Origin: DATMNR01 sp963702765 | Lineage (GTDB): Bacteria; Chloroflexota; Ktedonobacteria; Ktedonobacterales; Ktedonobacteraceae | Assembly: GCA_963702765.1 (NCBI GenBank) | Contig: CAVPEB010000005.1 | Location: 91,085-155,084, forward strand | Direction: 5' to 3' | DNA length: 64,000 nt | Part shown: piece after piece, positions 55,620-63,491 of the stretch | Numbering within the stretch: position 1 is the first letter of the stretch | How the letters are laid out: every line of letters starts with the position of its first letter | Notes under the pieces: model-generated | Database searches by the model: none | What the model was told of the DNA's origin: nothing | The model's input: only the letters and a program-made list of their open reading frames with translations | Translations under genes and position numbers: made by a program

Positions 55620-56648
55620 TTAAGGTATGATAACGGTGCGAATAGCGCTACCGAAGTTTTCGAGATCGTCCAAGGCCTGGTTGATGGAAGTGGCCTCTAA
55701 AGGCATTGTATGTGTGATAGCGTCAGAGAGTTTGAGTTTACCTCGTCGGGTAAGTTCGAGTAGAAGTGGCAATTCGTGAAGCAGGTGATCGTTGGAACCT
55801 ATGATTTCGGCTTCCCGACCAAGCAGTTCCTGATATGTATCGATCTCAAGGGGTCTTTCGCTGATGCCAACGATGACCGCGCGTCCCATGATTGCAAGAG
55901 ATTGCACTGCTTGCTTCATTACATTTGGAAGGCCGATCATCTCAATGGACACATCAACTCCTTTGCCATGAGTAAGAGAACGGATTTCGGAGACAGGATC
56001 ATTGGATCTGGCATTTATGGGAATTGCTCCATAATTTTCGGCAAGCCTGAGCTTGTCAGCGTGAATATCGATTGCATAGACGTTGAGTGCGCCAAAGCAA
56101 TAGGCAAGCTGAACCGCGGATAAACCCAATCCTCCAATACCGAAGATAGCAACGTTTTCACCACCTTGCAGCCTCGACTTACGCAGGGCGTGGAATGCTG
56201 TGGCAGATGAGCACATCAGGATCGCGCCCTGTTCAAAAGGGATTTCATCGGGTAGAGGCACTAGATTGCCCTGTGGAACTGAGATATATTCGGCATAGCC
56301 ACCATCTGCGTAGCGTCCGATCATTGAACCTTGAACACAGAATTGTTCGTTGCCTGAATTGCAATAGTAGCAGATCCCACAACTCAGCACGTAATGCACG
56401 CAAACGCGGTCACCTATGTGGACAGATGAGACATTGTCGCCAACCTGTTCAACGATGCCAGCTATTTCATGGCCAAGTGTTCTTGGCAAGGGATGCACTG
56501 GTGATTTGCCTGCTCTGTAATGTACGTCGGTATGGCAAATTCCTGCGGCTTTTACTCTGACCAGAACGTCGTTTGTGCCAATAATTGGGGTGGGAATATT
56601 TTGTAATTGGAGTGGATGTTGAGGTTGGATCAGGCGGATGGCTTTCAT
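55620..56648 (-). CDS. Zinc-dependent alcohol dehydrogenase
   Basis: 342 residues of the medium-chain ADH family. Catalytic zinc ligands C38 and H60-E61, and the structural zinc loop CGICYYCNSGNEQFC with four Cys. The NAD motif GIGGLGLSAVQLA follows. It is divergent from padR (290 bases between), whose operator may also control it. The substrate could be ethanol or an aromatic alcohol. Confidence 0.9.
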   Translation of the reverse strand: MKAIRLIQPQHPLQLQNIPTPIIGTNDVLVRVKAAGICHTDVHYRAGKSPVHPLPRTLGHEIAGIVEQVGDNVSSVHIGDRVCVHYVLSCGICYYCNSGNEQFCVQGSMIGRYADGGYAEYISVPQGNLVPLPDEIPFEQGAILMCSSATAFHALRKSRLQGGENVAIFGIGGLGLSAVQLAYCFGALNVYAIDIHADKLRLAENYGAIPINARSNDPVSEIRSLTHGKGVDVSIEMIGLPNVMKQAVQSLAIMGRAVIVGISERPLEIDTYQELLGREAEIIGSNDHLLHELPLLLELTRRGKLKLSDAITHTMPLEATSINQALDDLENFGSAIRTVIIP

Positions 56649-56836
56649 GTTTCAGTGCTCCTTTCAACTGGCCTTTTGATGTAATGCATGAGGTAAACGT
56701 AGGTTTATGCAAGAATTCTCCTTCAATAGAACTGGTAGAACCGGGGTTATTGCTCAGAACTCCATATCAATTATATCTTCTGCCATTTAGCTTCCTTAAC
56801 TCAAAGATCTTCAGTAGAACTATCAGCCGAAAAGTC

Positions 56837-56865
56837 TTGACAATTGCTACTTTTCTCACTATATT
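56837..56865 (+). promoter_or_regulatory. padR promoter
   Basis: TTGACA (56837-56842), a 17-base spacer and TATATT (56860-56865): a near-consensus sigma-70 type promoter reading towards padR. Confidence 0.85.
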
Positions 56866-56911
56866 AGATCTAATAGATATGTCTATTAGACATATCTATT
56901 AGATCTAATAT
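56861..56911. promoter_or_regulatory. 51-bp perfect palindromic operator of padR
   Basis: Arms of 23 bp (56861-56883 and 56889-56911) are exact reverse complements with a 5-base centre TATTA. Each arm contains TATTAGATCTAATA, itself a palindrome, and the centre has ATGT-N7-ACAT, close to the PadR box ATGT-N8-ACAT. It covers the -10 box, so binding should block transcription. Confidence 0.85.
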
Positions 56912-56953
56912 AGGTATTAGACAGCATTATGGAAGAGGGTGCGAAAGCATACA

Positions 56954-57571
56954 ATGTACGAATTGTTGGTTCTGGCGTTGTTAATGCATAACCCTTGGCA
57001 TGGCTATCTGATTTCAAAAATTGCAAATGAGATGATAGGCCCGTGGGCGAAAATCAGCTCAGGCACACTCTATCCATTATTGGCGCGACTCGAAGAAGCC
57101 AGATTGATAGAAACGCTTCATGGGGAAGAAGCGCCACGAACTCAACGCCAATCTCACCAATACACAATTACTCCTGCAGGACGTAGGCGTTTCCATATTT
57201 TGATGATGGACACCTCTTCTAATCTGGGGGATTATCCACGCATCTTTCATTTAAAGGTAGTGCATTTGGATTTTCTTATGCCAAAGGAGCGTCTACATCT
57301 AGTGAACCACTATATAAATTACTGCGAGCGAATTATTCTCCATATGCAGACTGAGGCACAAGATATGCAACGGATGCAGTCTGAAATACAAGATACAGAG
57401 AAGGAAACCAGGGATAACCCTGCTTTTACTAACGCAGTGGTGGATATTCTGCGGCATCTAGCGCAGCAAGAGCAAGGAGAGCTAGATTGGGCTCGTAGAG
57501 TGCGCGAGCGGGTTCTAGTGGCATTGGATATGGAGAGCCGATTAGATAGAGGCAAACGATCTGAAGGATAA
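56954..57571 (+). CDS. PadR-family transcriptional regulator
   Basis: 205 residues. The N-terminal winged helix has MYELLVLALLMHNPWHGYLI and SSGTLYPLLARLEEARLIE, the PadR signature; the C-terminal half is a long coiled coil, as in phenolic-acid and multidrug PadR regulators. ATG at 56954 (GAAAG at -7) is chosen; GTG at 56939 is possible. Autoregulation is likely because of the operator on its own promoter. The divergent alcohol dehydrogenase is a candidate target. Confidence 0.9.
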   Translation: MYELLVLALLMHNPWHGYLISKIANEMIGPWAKISSGTLYPLLARLEEARLIETLHGEEAPRTQRQSHQYTITPAGRRRFHILMMDTSSNLGDYPRIFHLKVVHLDFLMPKERLHLVNHYINYCERIILHMQTEAQDMQRMQSEIQDTEKETRDNPAFTNAVVDILRHLAQQEQGELDWARRVRERVLVALDMESRLDRGKRSEG

Positions 57572-57695
57572 GCTGGAAGAACCAATTTCCTGAAGCGATT
57601 TGCCCTCCTGTCAGGAACGAAAAGAAACATTTGAATATATCAAGCAACAATTATAGTTAGCGACACTGCTTTTGATTTTAGAGAAAGGAACCTTA

Positions 57696-58166
57696 ATGAC
57701 CAAAAAGCCCTCATTTCCCTGGTGGCTCAAATACGCCAACCGCATGGTGATTCTGCTTAATCGCCTGGGATTATCCCTTGGCACCATGCATATCCTCTCG
57801 ATCCCTGGGCGCAAAACGGGGAAAATGCGAAGCACACCTGTGTCTGTACTGAGGGTGAATGGTCAGCGTTATATCTTGACAGGAGTTGAGACTGGATGGG
57901 TTAAAAATGCACGAGCGTTCGGTTGGGGTATGATTGCGTATGGGAGGAAAAAGGAGCGGGTTACATTGACTGAACTGCCAGTTGAGGAGCGCCCAGCTAT
58001 CCTGCGGGAGTTTCCAAGGCAGGTGCCACATGGTGTTCAATACTTTGAGCGTTTATTGGACTTGCCCAATGATCCAGAGGCCTTTGCGCAGGCAGCACCA
58101 CGTTGTCCAGTTTTTCGACTTGATAGTTCAGAGGCAGAAGGTTCGATCCAGGATACGGGTTTTTGA
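57696..58166 (+). CDS. Deazaflavin-dependent nitroreductase family protein
   Basis: 156 residues of the Ddn/DUF385 family: SIPGRKTGKMRSTPVSVLRV is the F420-phosphate-binding region, followed by GWVKNARAF. These split-barrel proteins reduce nitro groups or quinones with F420. ATG at 57696 has AAAGGA upstream. Possibly co-transcribed with padR. Confidence 0.85.
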   Translation: MTKKPSFPWWLKYANRMVILLNRLGLSLGTMHILSIPGRKTGKMRSTPVSVLRVNGQRYILTGVETGWVKNARAFGWGMIAYGRKKERVTLTELPVEERPAILREFPRQVPHGVQYFERLLDLPNDPEAFAQAAPRCPVFRLDSSEAEGSIQDTGF

Positions 58167-58214
58167 GGGAGTTCTGGTCACAAGATGTGTAGAACAAGGT
58201 AGAGTGAAAGAATC

Positions 58215-58243
58215 TTGACGACTATGTTATGCTCACGTATACT
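58215..58243 (+). promoter_or_regulatory. tyrS promoter
   Basis: TTGACG (58215-58220), a 17-base spacer and TATACT (58238-58243). Start would lie near 58250, leaving a leader of ~190 bases before tyrS. Confidence 0.75.
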
Positions 58244-58298
58244 TTGAATATGGACGAGAGAATGTTTGTACATCTGCAGCATAGCTACTATTACCGAT

Positions 58299-58407
58299 CT
58301 GCCCTACATGCGGGTGGAGCGGTTATTATTGTGCGCAAACTATAGCCTCATCCCAACATTATCCCGCATGTAGGGCAGTAGAGTTGATCACTCTGCTGCT
58401 TTTTTTA
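58299..58407 (+). promoter_or_regulatory. tyrS leader with antiterminator-like stem and intrinsic terminator
   Basis: A 16-bp perfect stem (58299-58314 with 58363-58378) overlaps the left arm of a 10-bp terminator hairpin (58375-58384 with 58390-58399) followed by TTTTTTT, so the two cannot form together fully. That is the architecture of a transcription attenuator ahead of tyrS (ATG 58443, AGGAGGAGG at -12). GGGTGGAGCGG at 58312 resembles a T-box core, but the UGGA tail does not match the A-discriminator of tRNA-Tyr. Confidence 0.6.
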
Positions 58408-58442
58408 TTGTCAAAGTATCCACCAGTATTAGGAGGAGGAGC

Positions 58443-59663
58443 ATGGCTTTACCGACATCAAGAATTCTTGAACAATTCGCGAGGACAACTGAAGAGATTT
58501 TCTCTCTCCAGGAGCTGGAGAGACGCCTAAATTCAGGGCAGCAATTGCGTATTAAATACGGGGTGGATCTGACTGCACCATATTTGCATACCGGGCATGC
58601 TGTCAATCTGTGGATGATGCGCATGTTGCAAGACCTGGGACACAAAGTCCAATTTCTGATTGGAGATACCACTACCCGCATTGGTGATCCGACCGGGAGA
58701 AACGTCTCGCGTCCAGTTCTTCCGCCGGAAGAGATAGAGTCCAATGCTCAGGCCTTTATGGCGCAAGCTCGAATGGTGCTGCGATTTGATGATCCTGAAT
58801 TGTACGAAATACGCAGGAACTCGGAGTGGTACGACCAGATACCTGCAGCCGAACTTGTACGCCTGCTTTCGATGGTAACACAAGCTCGATTGGTGTCTCG
58901 CGATATGTTCCGAGAGCGCATGCGGCAAGGGCAGGATATACATATGCACGAAATGATCTATCCGGTGCTCCAAGGATATGATTCCTTTGCACTAAATTCA
59001 GACTTGACTATCATTGGCACTGATCAACTCTTCAATGAGATGATGGGGCGCTTCTACCAGGAACGGTTGGGACAATCGCCGCAGGTCATTATTACGACGA
59101 AGATTACACCAGGAATTGATGGTAAAGCGAAGCAGAGCAAGAGTCTGGGGAACTATATTGGTCTGGGACATAGTCCACGTGATAAGTTCGGGCGTGTCAT
59201 GACGCTGCCCGATCATCTCATTGTCAGCTACCTGGAGGTGTACACGGATGTGCCATTAGAGTTTGTGGAAGAGATAGCAACGAGGGTCGAGAAGGAGCCA
59301 ATGAAGTGGAAGCTGTTCCTGGCGCATGAGATAGTGAGACGATATCATGGGGCAGACATTGCTAATGAAGAACAAGAGTGGTTTCTCCGAACGTTTTCAA
59401 CGCGCAAAACGCCTAGCGATATTCCAGAGATCAACGTTGAGCCTGGAAAACAAATTGCTTTTGATCTGGTGAAGCAATTTTTTGGAGGTCAGAAGAGCCA
59501 CAGCGAACTTCGCCGCCTATTTGAGCAAGGCGCTATCTCACTCAATGATCAAATTTTGAAGCAGGCAGAGCAGGTCGTAGATATTCATGATGGAGATGTG
59601 TTTCGAGTTGGGAAACGTACCTGGTTTCGCCTGAAGGTAGATGGCTCACGCGTGATCAAGTGA
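58443..59663 (+). CDS. tyrS: Tyrosyl-tRNA synthetase
   Basis: 406 residues, class I synthetase: HIGH-type HTGH in YLHTGHAVNLWMMRML, KMSKS-type KQSKS in GKAKQSKSLGNY, and a C-terminal S4 RNA-binding domain (EQGAISLNDQILKQAEQ). Normal length. Strong ribosome site. Leader with attenuator-like hairpins upstream. Confidence 0.95.
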   Translation: MALPTSRILEQFARTTEEIFSLQELERRLNSGQQLRIKYGVDLTAPYLHTGHAVNLWMMRMLQDLGHKVQFLIGDTTTRIGDPTGRNVSRPVLPPEEIESNAQAFMAQARMVLRFDDPELYEIRRNSEWYDQIPAAELVRLLSMVTQARLVSRDMFRERMRQGQDIHMHEMIYPVLQGYDSFALNSDLTIIGTDQLFNEMMGRFYQERLGQSPQVIITTKITPGIDGKAKQSKSLGNYIGLGHSPRDKFGRVMTLPDHLIVSYLEVYTDVPLEFVEEIATRVEKEPMKWKLFLAHEIVRRYHGADIANEEQEWFLRTFSTRKTPSDIPEINVEPGKQIAFDLVKQFFGGQKSHSELRRLFEQGAISLNDQILKQAEQVVDIHDGDVFRVGKRTWFRLKVDGSRVIK

Positions 59664-59898
59664 TTCACGCATAGAATGACAGGCAACAGGGAGCCTTCGT
59701 GCCTTGGCATGGATGATCATTTCTTTTGGCGCCAGGCAATGTGTGGACTGCGACAGTAAGGTATTACAATGAAAAGTAAGGAAGTGGATTTTATGATGTT
59801 TTGTGTTACAACCTGCTATACTTTAGTTTAAAGAAATGAAGTGCCTGTTTGTAATTTATACGGATTAACAAATTATGAGGGATATTGTGCAAACCACG

Positions 59899-59946
59899 GA
59901 TGGCCGATACATCGGCGGTGGGCGCGATAAATCGGCCCCTACGAGT
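59899..59946. repeat. Dispersed repeat, family B, copy 3
   Basis: Starts GATGGCCGATACATCGGCGG, then CGCGATAAATCGGC and CCCCTACGAG; best preserved relative to copy 1. The gap 59664-60011 is otherwise without a clear gene; a possible -10 TATACT lies at 59817 but its -35 is poor. Confidence 0.8.
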
Positions 59947-59985
59947 GTTAGGTGCAGTTTTTTTGCAGCATTAGGGGAGGTACAC

Positions 59986-60015
59986 ATGCTGAGTAAAATG
60001 GGGGAATTGAAATGA
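59986..60015 (+). CDS. Nine-codon leader peptide overlapping pcaC
   Basis: ATG at 59986 behind a strong AGGGGAGG encodes MLSKMGELK and stops at TGA 60013-60015, overlapping the pcaC ATG at 60012 (ATGA). The ribosome site is much stronger than that directly before pcaC. This could couple translation into the pca operon; it may also be chance. Confidence 0.45.
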   Translation: MLSKMGELK

Positions 60016-60431
60016 CAGAATCACGTTATGATGTTGGAATGAAGGTTCGCAAGGAGGTGCTTGGGAGTGAGTATGTCGAGCGGGCGTTGGCCAGGTCAAC
60101 CGAGTTCGATGCTGACTTCCAGCATTATATTACGGAGGCTGCGTGGGGTTCTGTCTGGGCGCGTCCTGATCTAGATAGGCGGACGAGAAGCCTGGTCACG
60201 ATTGCGATTCTGGCAGCATTAGGTCGTGAGGAACTGGTGGTGCATTTACGTGGCAGCCGCAATATCGGGGTTGATCCGCACGAAATCGCTGAGGTGCTAC
60301 TCCACGTGGCTGTTTACGCAGGTGTTCCCGCGGCTAATGCTGCGTTTTCTGTGGCAAAAAAAGAACTCGATCAAGCAGCATCTGTTAAAGGAGAGGAAGA
60401 CTCGACAAAGCAAAGCCAGGAGGACGCATGA
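60012..60431 (+). CDS. pcaC: 4-carboxymuconolactone decarboxylase
   Basis: 139 residues of the CMD/AhpD family: WARPDLDRRTRSLVTIAILA and HLRGSRNIGVDPHEIAEVLLH are family hallmarks; it converts 4-carboxymuconolactone to 3-oxoadipate enol-lactone. It starts the operon pcaC-pcaH-pcaG-pcaI and overlaps pcaH by 4 bases. Confidence 0.92.
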   Translation: MTESRYDVGMKVRKEVLGSEYVERALARSTEFDADFQHYITEAAWGSVWARPDLDRRTRSLVTIAILAALGREELVVHLRGSRNIGVDPHEIAEVLLHVAVYAGVPAANAAFSVAKKELDQAASVKGEEDSTKQSQEDA

Positions 60432-61159
60432 AGAATATCACTATTGGCGAAATTGTACGAGGAGATCAGGAGGTATTTCCCCCCTATTTGTATGAGGCTT
60501 ATCAATCAACACGACGGCGCGCTCCGATGCTGCCACTCATCGAGGTGCCGCTGACTCTCTCAGAATTGACTGGTCCCGGACCTGCAATCAGCGGTATTAC
60601 TCCGGAAGATGCAGACCTTACACGTAACGCCGGTACAGGTGGCGAGGCGATTGGGCAGCGTATTATTGTTAGGGGTCGCGTACTCGATGATCGTGGCAAT
60701 CCAGTGCCGAATACTCTGCTGGAAATATGGCAAGCAAATGCTGCGGGACGATACCTGCACAAGCGGGATCAATGGCCTGGGCCACTTGATCCCAACTTCC
60801 TGGGAATGGGTCGCTGTTTGACAAATGAAGAAGGTATCTATCGTTTCCTGACGATTCGTCCGGGTGCATATCCATGGAAGAATCATCCTAATGCATGGCG
60901 TCCGGCACACATCCATTTCTCTGTTTTTGGGCCAGCAATGGTGTCACGGTTAGTAACTCAGATGTATTTTCCGGATGACCCACTCCACAAGCTCGATCCT
61001 ATCATGAATGCAGTGCCGACAGAAGATGCGCGCAAGCGCCTGATTGCTCTGTATGACCATAGCGTGACAGAGCCAGAGTGGGCACTGGGTTATAGATGGG
61101 ACATAATGGTACGGGGAGCGTATGCTACACCATTTGAGTTGAAGGAAGGTGGGAAATGA
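60428..61159 (+). CDS. pcaH: Protocatechuate 3,4-dioxygenase beta subunit
   Basis: 243 residues. The four non-haem iron ligands are visible: Tyr in AAGRYLHKRD, Tyr in RPGAYPWKNHP, and two His in RPAHIHFSVFG. Cleaves protocatechuate to 3-carboxy-cis,cis-muconate. Overlaps both neighbours by 4 bases (ATGA type), so expression with pcaG is coupled. Confidence 0.94.
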   Translation: MKNITIGEIVRGDQEVFPPYLYEAYQSTRRRAPMLPLIEVPLTLSELTGPGPAISGITPEDADLTRNAGTGGEAIGQRIIVRGRVLDDRGNPVPNTLLEIWQANAAGRYLHKRDQWPGPLDPNFLGMGRCLTNEEGIYRFLTIRPGAYPWKNHPNAWRPAHIHFSVFGPAMVSRLVTQMYFPDDPLHKLDPIMNAVPTEDARKRLIALYDHSVTEPEWALGYRWDIMVRGAYATPFELKEGGK

Positions 61160-61737
61160 ACACAATACCATTGACCAGTTCGCAAACAGTAGGACCATTT
61201 TTTGGACCTGCATTGTTACGAGAGGATGCCATTCGCAATGTAATGATCCAGCCCGAGACAGCAGGCGAACGCATACGCATCGAGGGCCGAGTATTAGATG
61301 GAGATGGTTTACCAGTGCCAGATGCAACGGTTGAGATCTGGCAGGCGAATTCTTATGGCCGATATAACCATAGCGCCGATAGGGGTCCAGCCCAGTTAGA
61401 CACGAGCTTTTTGGGATTTGGCCGTTCAGGTACAATGGAAGAGGGTCGTTACTGGTTTGAAACGATCAAGCCAGGGCGTGTCCAGTTCTATCAGGATAAG
61501 TTACAGGCTCCGCACATTTGTGTGACAGTATTTTCTCGCGGCTTGCTTAATCATCTGGTAACACGCCTGTACTTCGAGGATGAACAAACCAATGCAGAGG
61601 ATCCTATTCTACTGTGCGTACCTGATGAACGGCGGTCAACTTTGCTTGCCAGGCGGGAGGATCGTGAAGGAATGATCGTTTATCGATTCGATATCATCAT
61701 GCAAGGCGCTGGCGAGACTGCTTTTTTCAATTTGTAA
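61156..61737 (+). CDS. pcaG: Protocatechuate 3,4-dioxygenase alpha subunit
   Basis: 193 residues. TSSQTVGPFFGPAL and LDGDGLPVPDATVEIWQANS show the intradiol-dioxygenase fold; the iron ligands are not in this chain. It forms the complex with pcaH. It ends 13 bases before pcaI. Confidence 0.93.
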   Translation: MNTIPLTSSQTVGPFFGPALLREDAIRNVMIQPETAGERIRIEGRVLDGDGLPVPDATVEIWQANSYGRYNHSADRGPAQLDTSFLGFGRSGTMEEGRYWFETIKPGRVQFYQDKLQAPHICVTVFSRGLLNHLVTRLYFEDEQTNAEDPILLCVPDERRSTLLARREDREGMIVYRFDIIMQGAGETAFFNL

Positions 61738-61750
61738 TGGAGCAAAGAAG

Positions 61751-62572
61751 ATGACTTCTTTCCTTTCGCTACATGATGCTATCGATCAGTACGTCACCAA
61801 TGGCACAACAGTGGCCATGGAGGGCTTCACACATCTGATCCCATTTTCCGCAGGTCATGAAATCATTCGACAACAGAAGCGGGACCTGTGTTTGATTCGG
61901 ATGACACCGGATCTGATTTATGATCAATTGATTGGTATGGGTTGCGCAAAAAAGCTCGTTTTCTCCTGGGGTGGCAATCCAGGTGTAGGAATGCTGCATC
62001 GATTGCGTGATGCTGTTGAGAATGGATGGCCGTGCTCACTTGAGCTTGAGGAACACAGCCACGCAGCGATGGCCAATGCATATGCAGCTGGCGCTGCAGG
62101 TTTGCCATGCGCTATCTTCCGTGGATATCAAGGTTCTGACCTGGTGGGCGTCAACTCGAATATCAAGTTCATTACGTGCCCTTTTACCAATGAGCAACTG
62201 GCTGCGGTGCCTGCGATACGACCGGAAGTGACTATTATTCATGCCCAACGGGCGAATCGGCAAGGGAATGTGTTGATCGAAGGAATTATTGGGGTTCAGA
62301 AGGAAGCAGCATTGGCTGCGACGAATGTAATCGTGACCGTGGAGGAGGTTGTGGATGATCTGCTTGCTCCGAGTACAAATTCGACAATTCTACCAGATTG
62401 GACGATTGATGCTATTATTGCAGCGCCAGGTGGAGCATTGCCGTCTTATACGCATGGGTATTACCGGCGAGACAATGCTTTCTATACCGCATGGGATGCT
62501 ATTTCGCGTAGTCGGGAGACGTTTCTTGATTGGATGGAGGAGCATGTTCTTTATGGATATGGGAAACCTTAG
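61751..62572 (+). CDS. pcaI: 3-oxoadipate CoA-transferase subunit A (glutaconate-CoA-transferase type)
   Basis: 273 residues. GTTVAMEGFTHLIPFSAGHE and MGCAKKLVFSWGGNPGVG mark the glutaconate-type A subunit also seen in CatI. It pairs with the B subunit encoded by the broken gene downstream to convert 3-oxoadipate with succinyl-CoA. Confidence 0.88.
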   Translation: MTSFLSLHDAIDQYVTNGTTVAMEGFTHLIPFSAGHEIIRQQKRDLCLIRMTPDLIYDQLIGMGCAKKLVFSWGGNPGVGMLHRLRDAVENGWPCSLELEEHSHAAMANAYAAGAAGLPCAIFRGYQGSDLVGVNSNIKFITCPFTNEQLAAVPAIRPEVTIIHAQRANRQGNVLIEGIIGVQKEAALAATNVIVTVEEVVDDLLAPSTNSTILPDWTIDAIIAAPGGALPSYTHGYYRRDNAFYTAWDAISRSRETFLDWMEEHVLYGYGKP

Positions 62573-62581
62573 CGTTTGGGG

Positions 62582-62645
62582 AACGGCGGGCGACCATAAA
62601 GACCCACCCAGCCACCCAACTCCCCGCTCGTCCCTACGGGGGTAT
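62582..62645. repeat. GC-rich repeat between pcaI and pcaJ
   Basis: GGCGGGCGACCATAAAGACC followed by CCACCCA and CCCGCTCGTCCCTACGGGGG; the CCCTAC end and base composition resemble family A's right end. It fills most of the 136-base gap, unusual inside an operon. Confidence 0.55.
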
Positions 62646-62708
62646 TCTCCCGAAATAAGAGAGAATCATCGTATTGATTTGTTTGAAAGATTGGTATGAA
62701 GGAAAGGC

Positions 62709-63491
62709 ATGCAGTACACAACAACGGAAATGATGGCTGTTGCGGCGGCCCAGTTTAAAGAACGATGATGTTTGTTTTGTGGGCATTGGAGCACCGTCGG
62801 TCGCCTGTAACCTTGCGCGGTTCTACCACGCTCCAGATATCACACTCATCTACGAGTCAGGCACGATCGGGACCAAGCCTGATGTACTTCCACTTTCAAT
62901 AGGCGACCCCGAACTGATCGAGACTGCTGTCACAACAGTTTCGGTCCCAGAGATGTTCCAGTACTGGCTACAAGGTGGCCGCATAGCGATTGGTTTTCTC
63001 GGTGGTGCGCAGATTGATCGGTTTGGCAATATCAATTCCAGCGTGATTGGAAATTATGAACGTCCAAAAGTTCGATTACCAGGTGGAGGAGGTGCACCCG
63101 AAATCGCCAGCCTATGCAGACAGACGTATGTTGTCATGCGCCAGACAAAGCGCACTTTCGTTGAACGAGTAGACTTGATCTCACGTCATTCGGATATGGA
63201 ACAGGAGGTGATCACCGACAGCGTCTAGGAGTTTGAGCAGCGTTCTCGACACCTATTGTAACCGATCTCTGTTTGCTGCGACCAGACACACAAACAAAGG
63301 AATTTGTGGTTGAGTCGATCCACGAGGGTGTCACACGAGAAGAAATCGAACAGAACACTGGATGGCCAATCCGTTTTGCTGCAACTTTAGAACAAACTAT
63401 GCCTCCCAACGAGACTGAACTGGCAGTGTTACGCAATCTTCATGCCAGGACTGAACTAGTCCACTCTGGAAAGGCAACGCCTTATGCCTGA
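62709..63491 (+). pseudogene. pcaJ: 3-oxoadipate CoA-transferase subunit B, broken
   Basis: The reading starts MQYTTTEMMAVAAA, shifts near 62755 to LKNDDVCFVGIGAPSVACNL, with the catalytic Glu in IYESGTIG, and shifts again near 63182 into LTSFGYGTGGDHRQRLGV. There a TGA at 63234 interrupts the frame before AAFSTPIVTDLCLLRPD and the rest to 63491. Two frameshifts and one nonsense codon make decay likelier than simple sequencing error. Confidence 0.85.

Noticed and set aside
58299..58442. Classical T-box riboswitch upstream of tyrS
   Set aside because: The core would need UGGU for tRNA-Tyr (A discriminator) but reads UGGA, and no clear stem I specifier loop was found; kept only as an attenuator-like leader.
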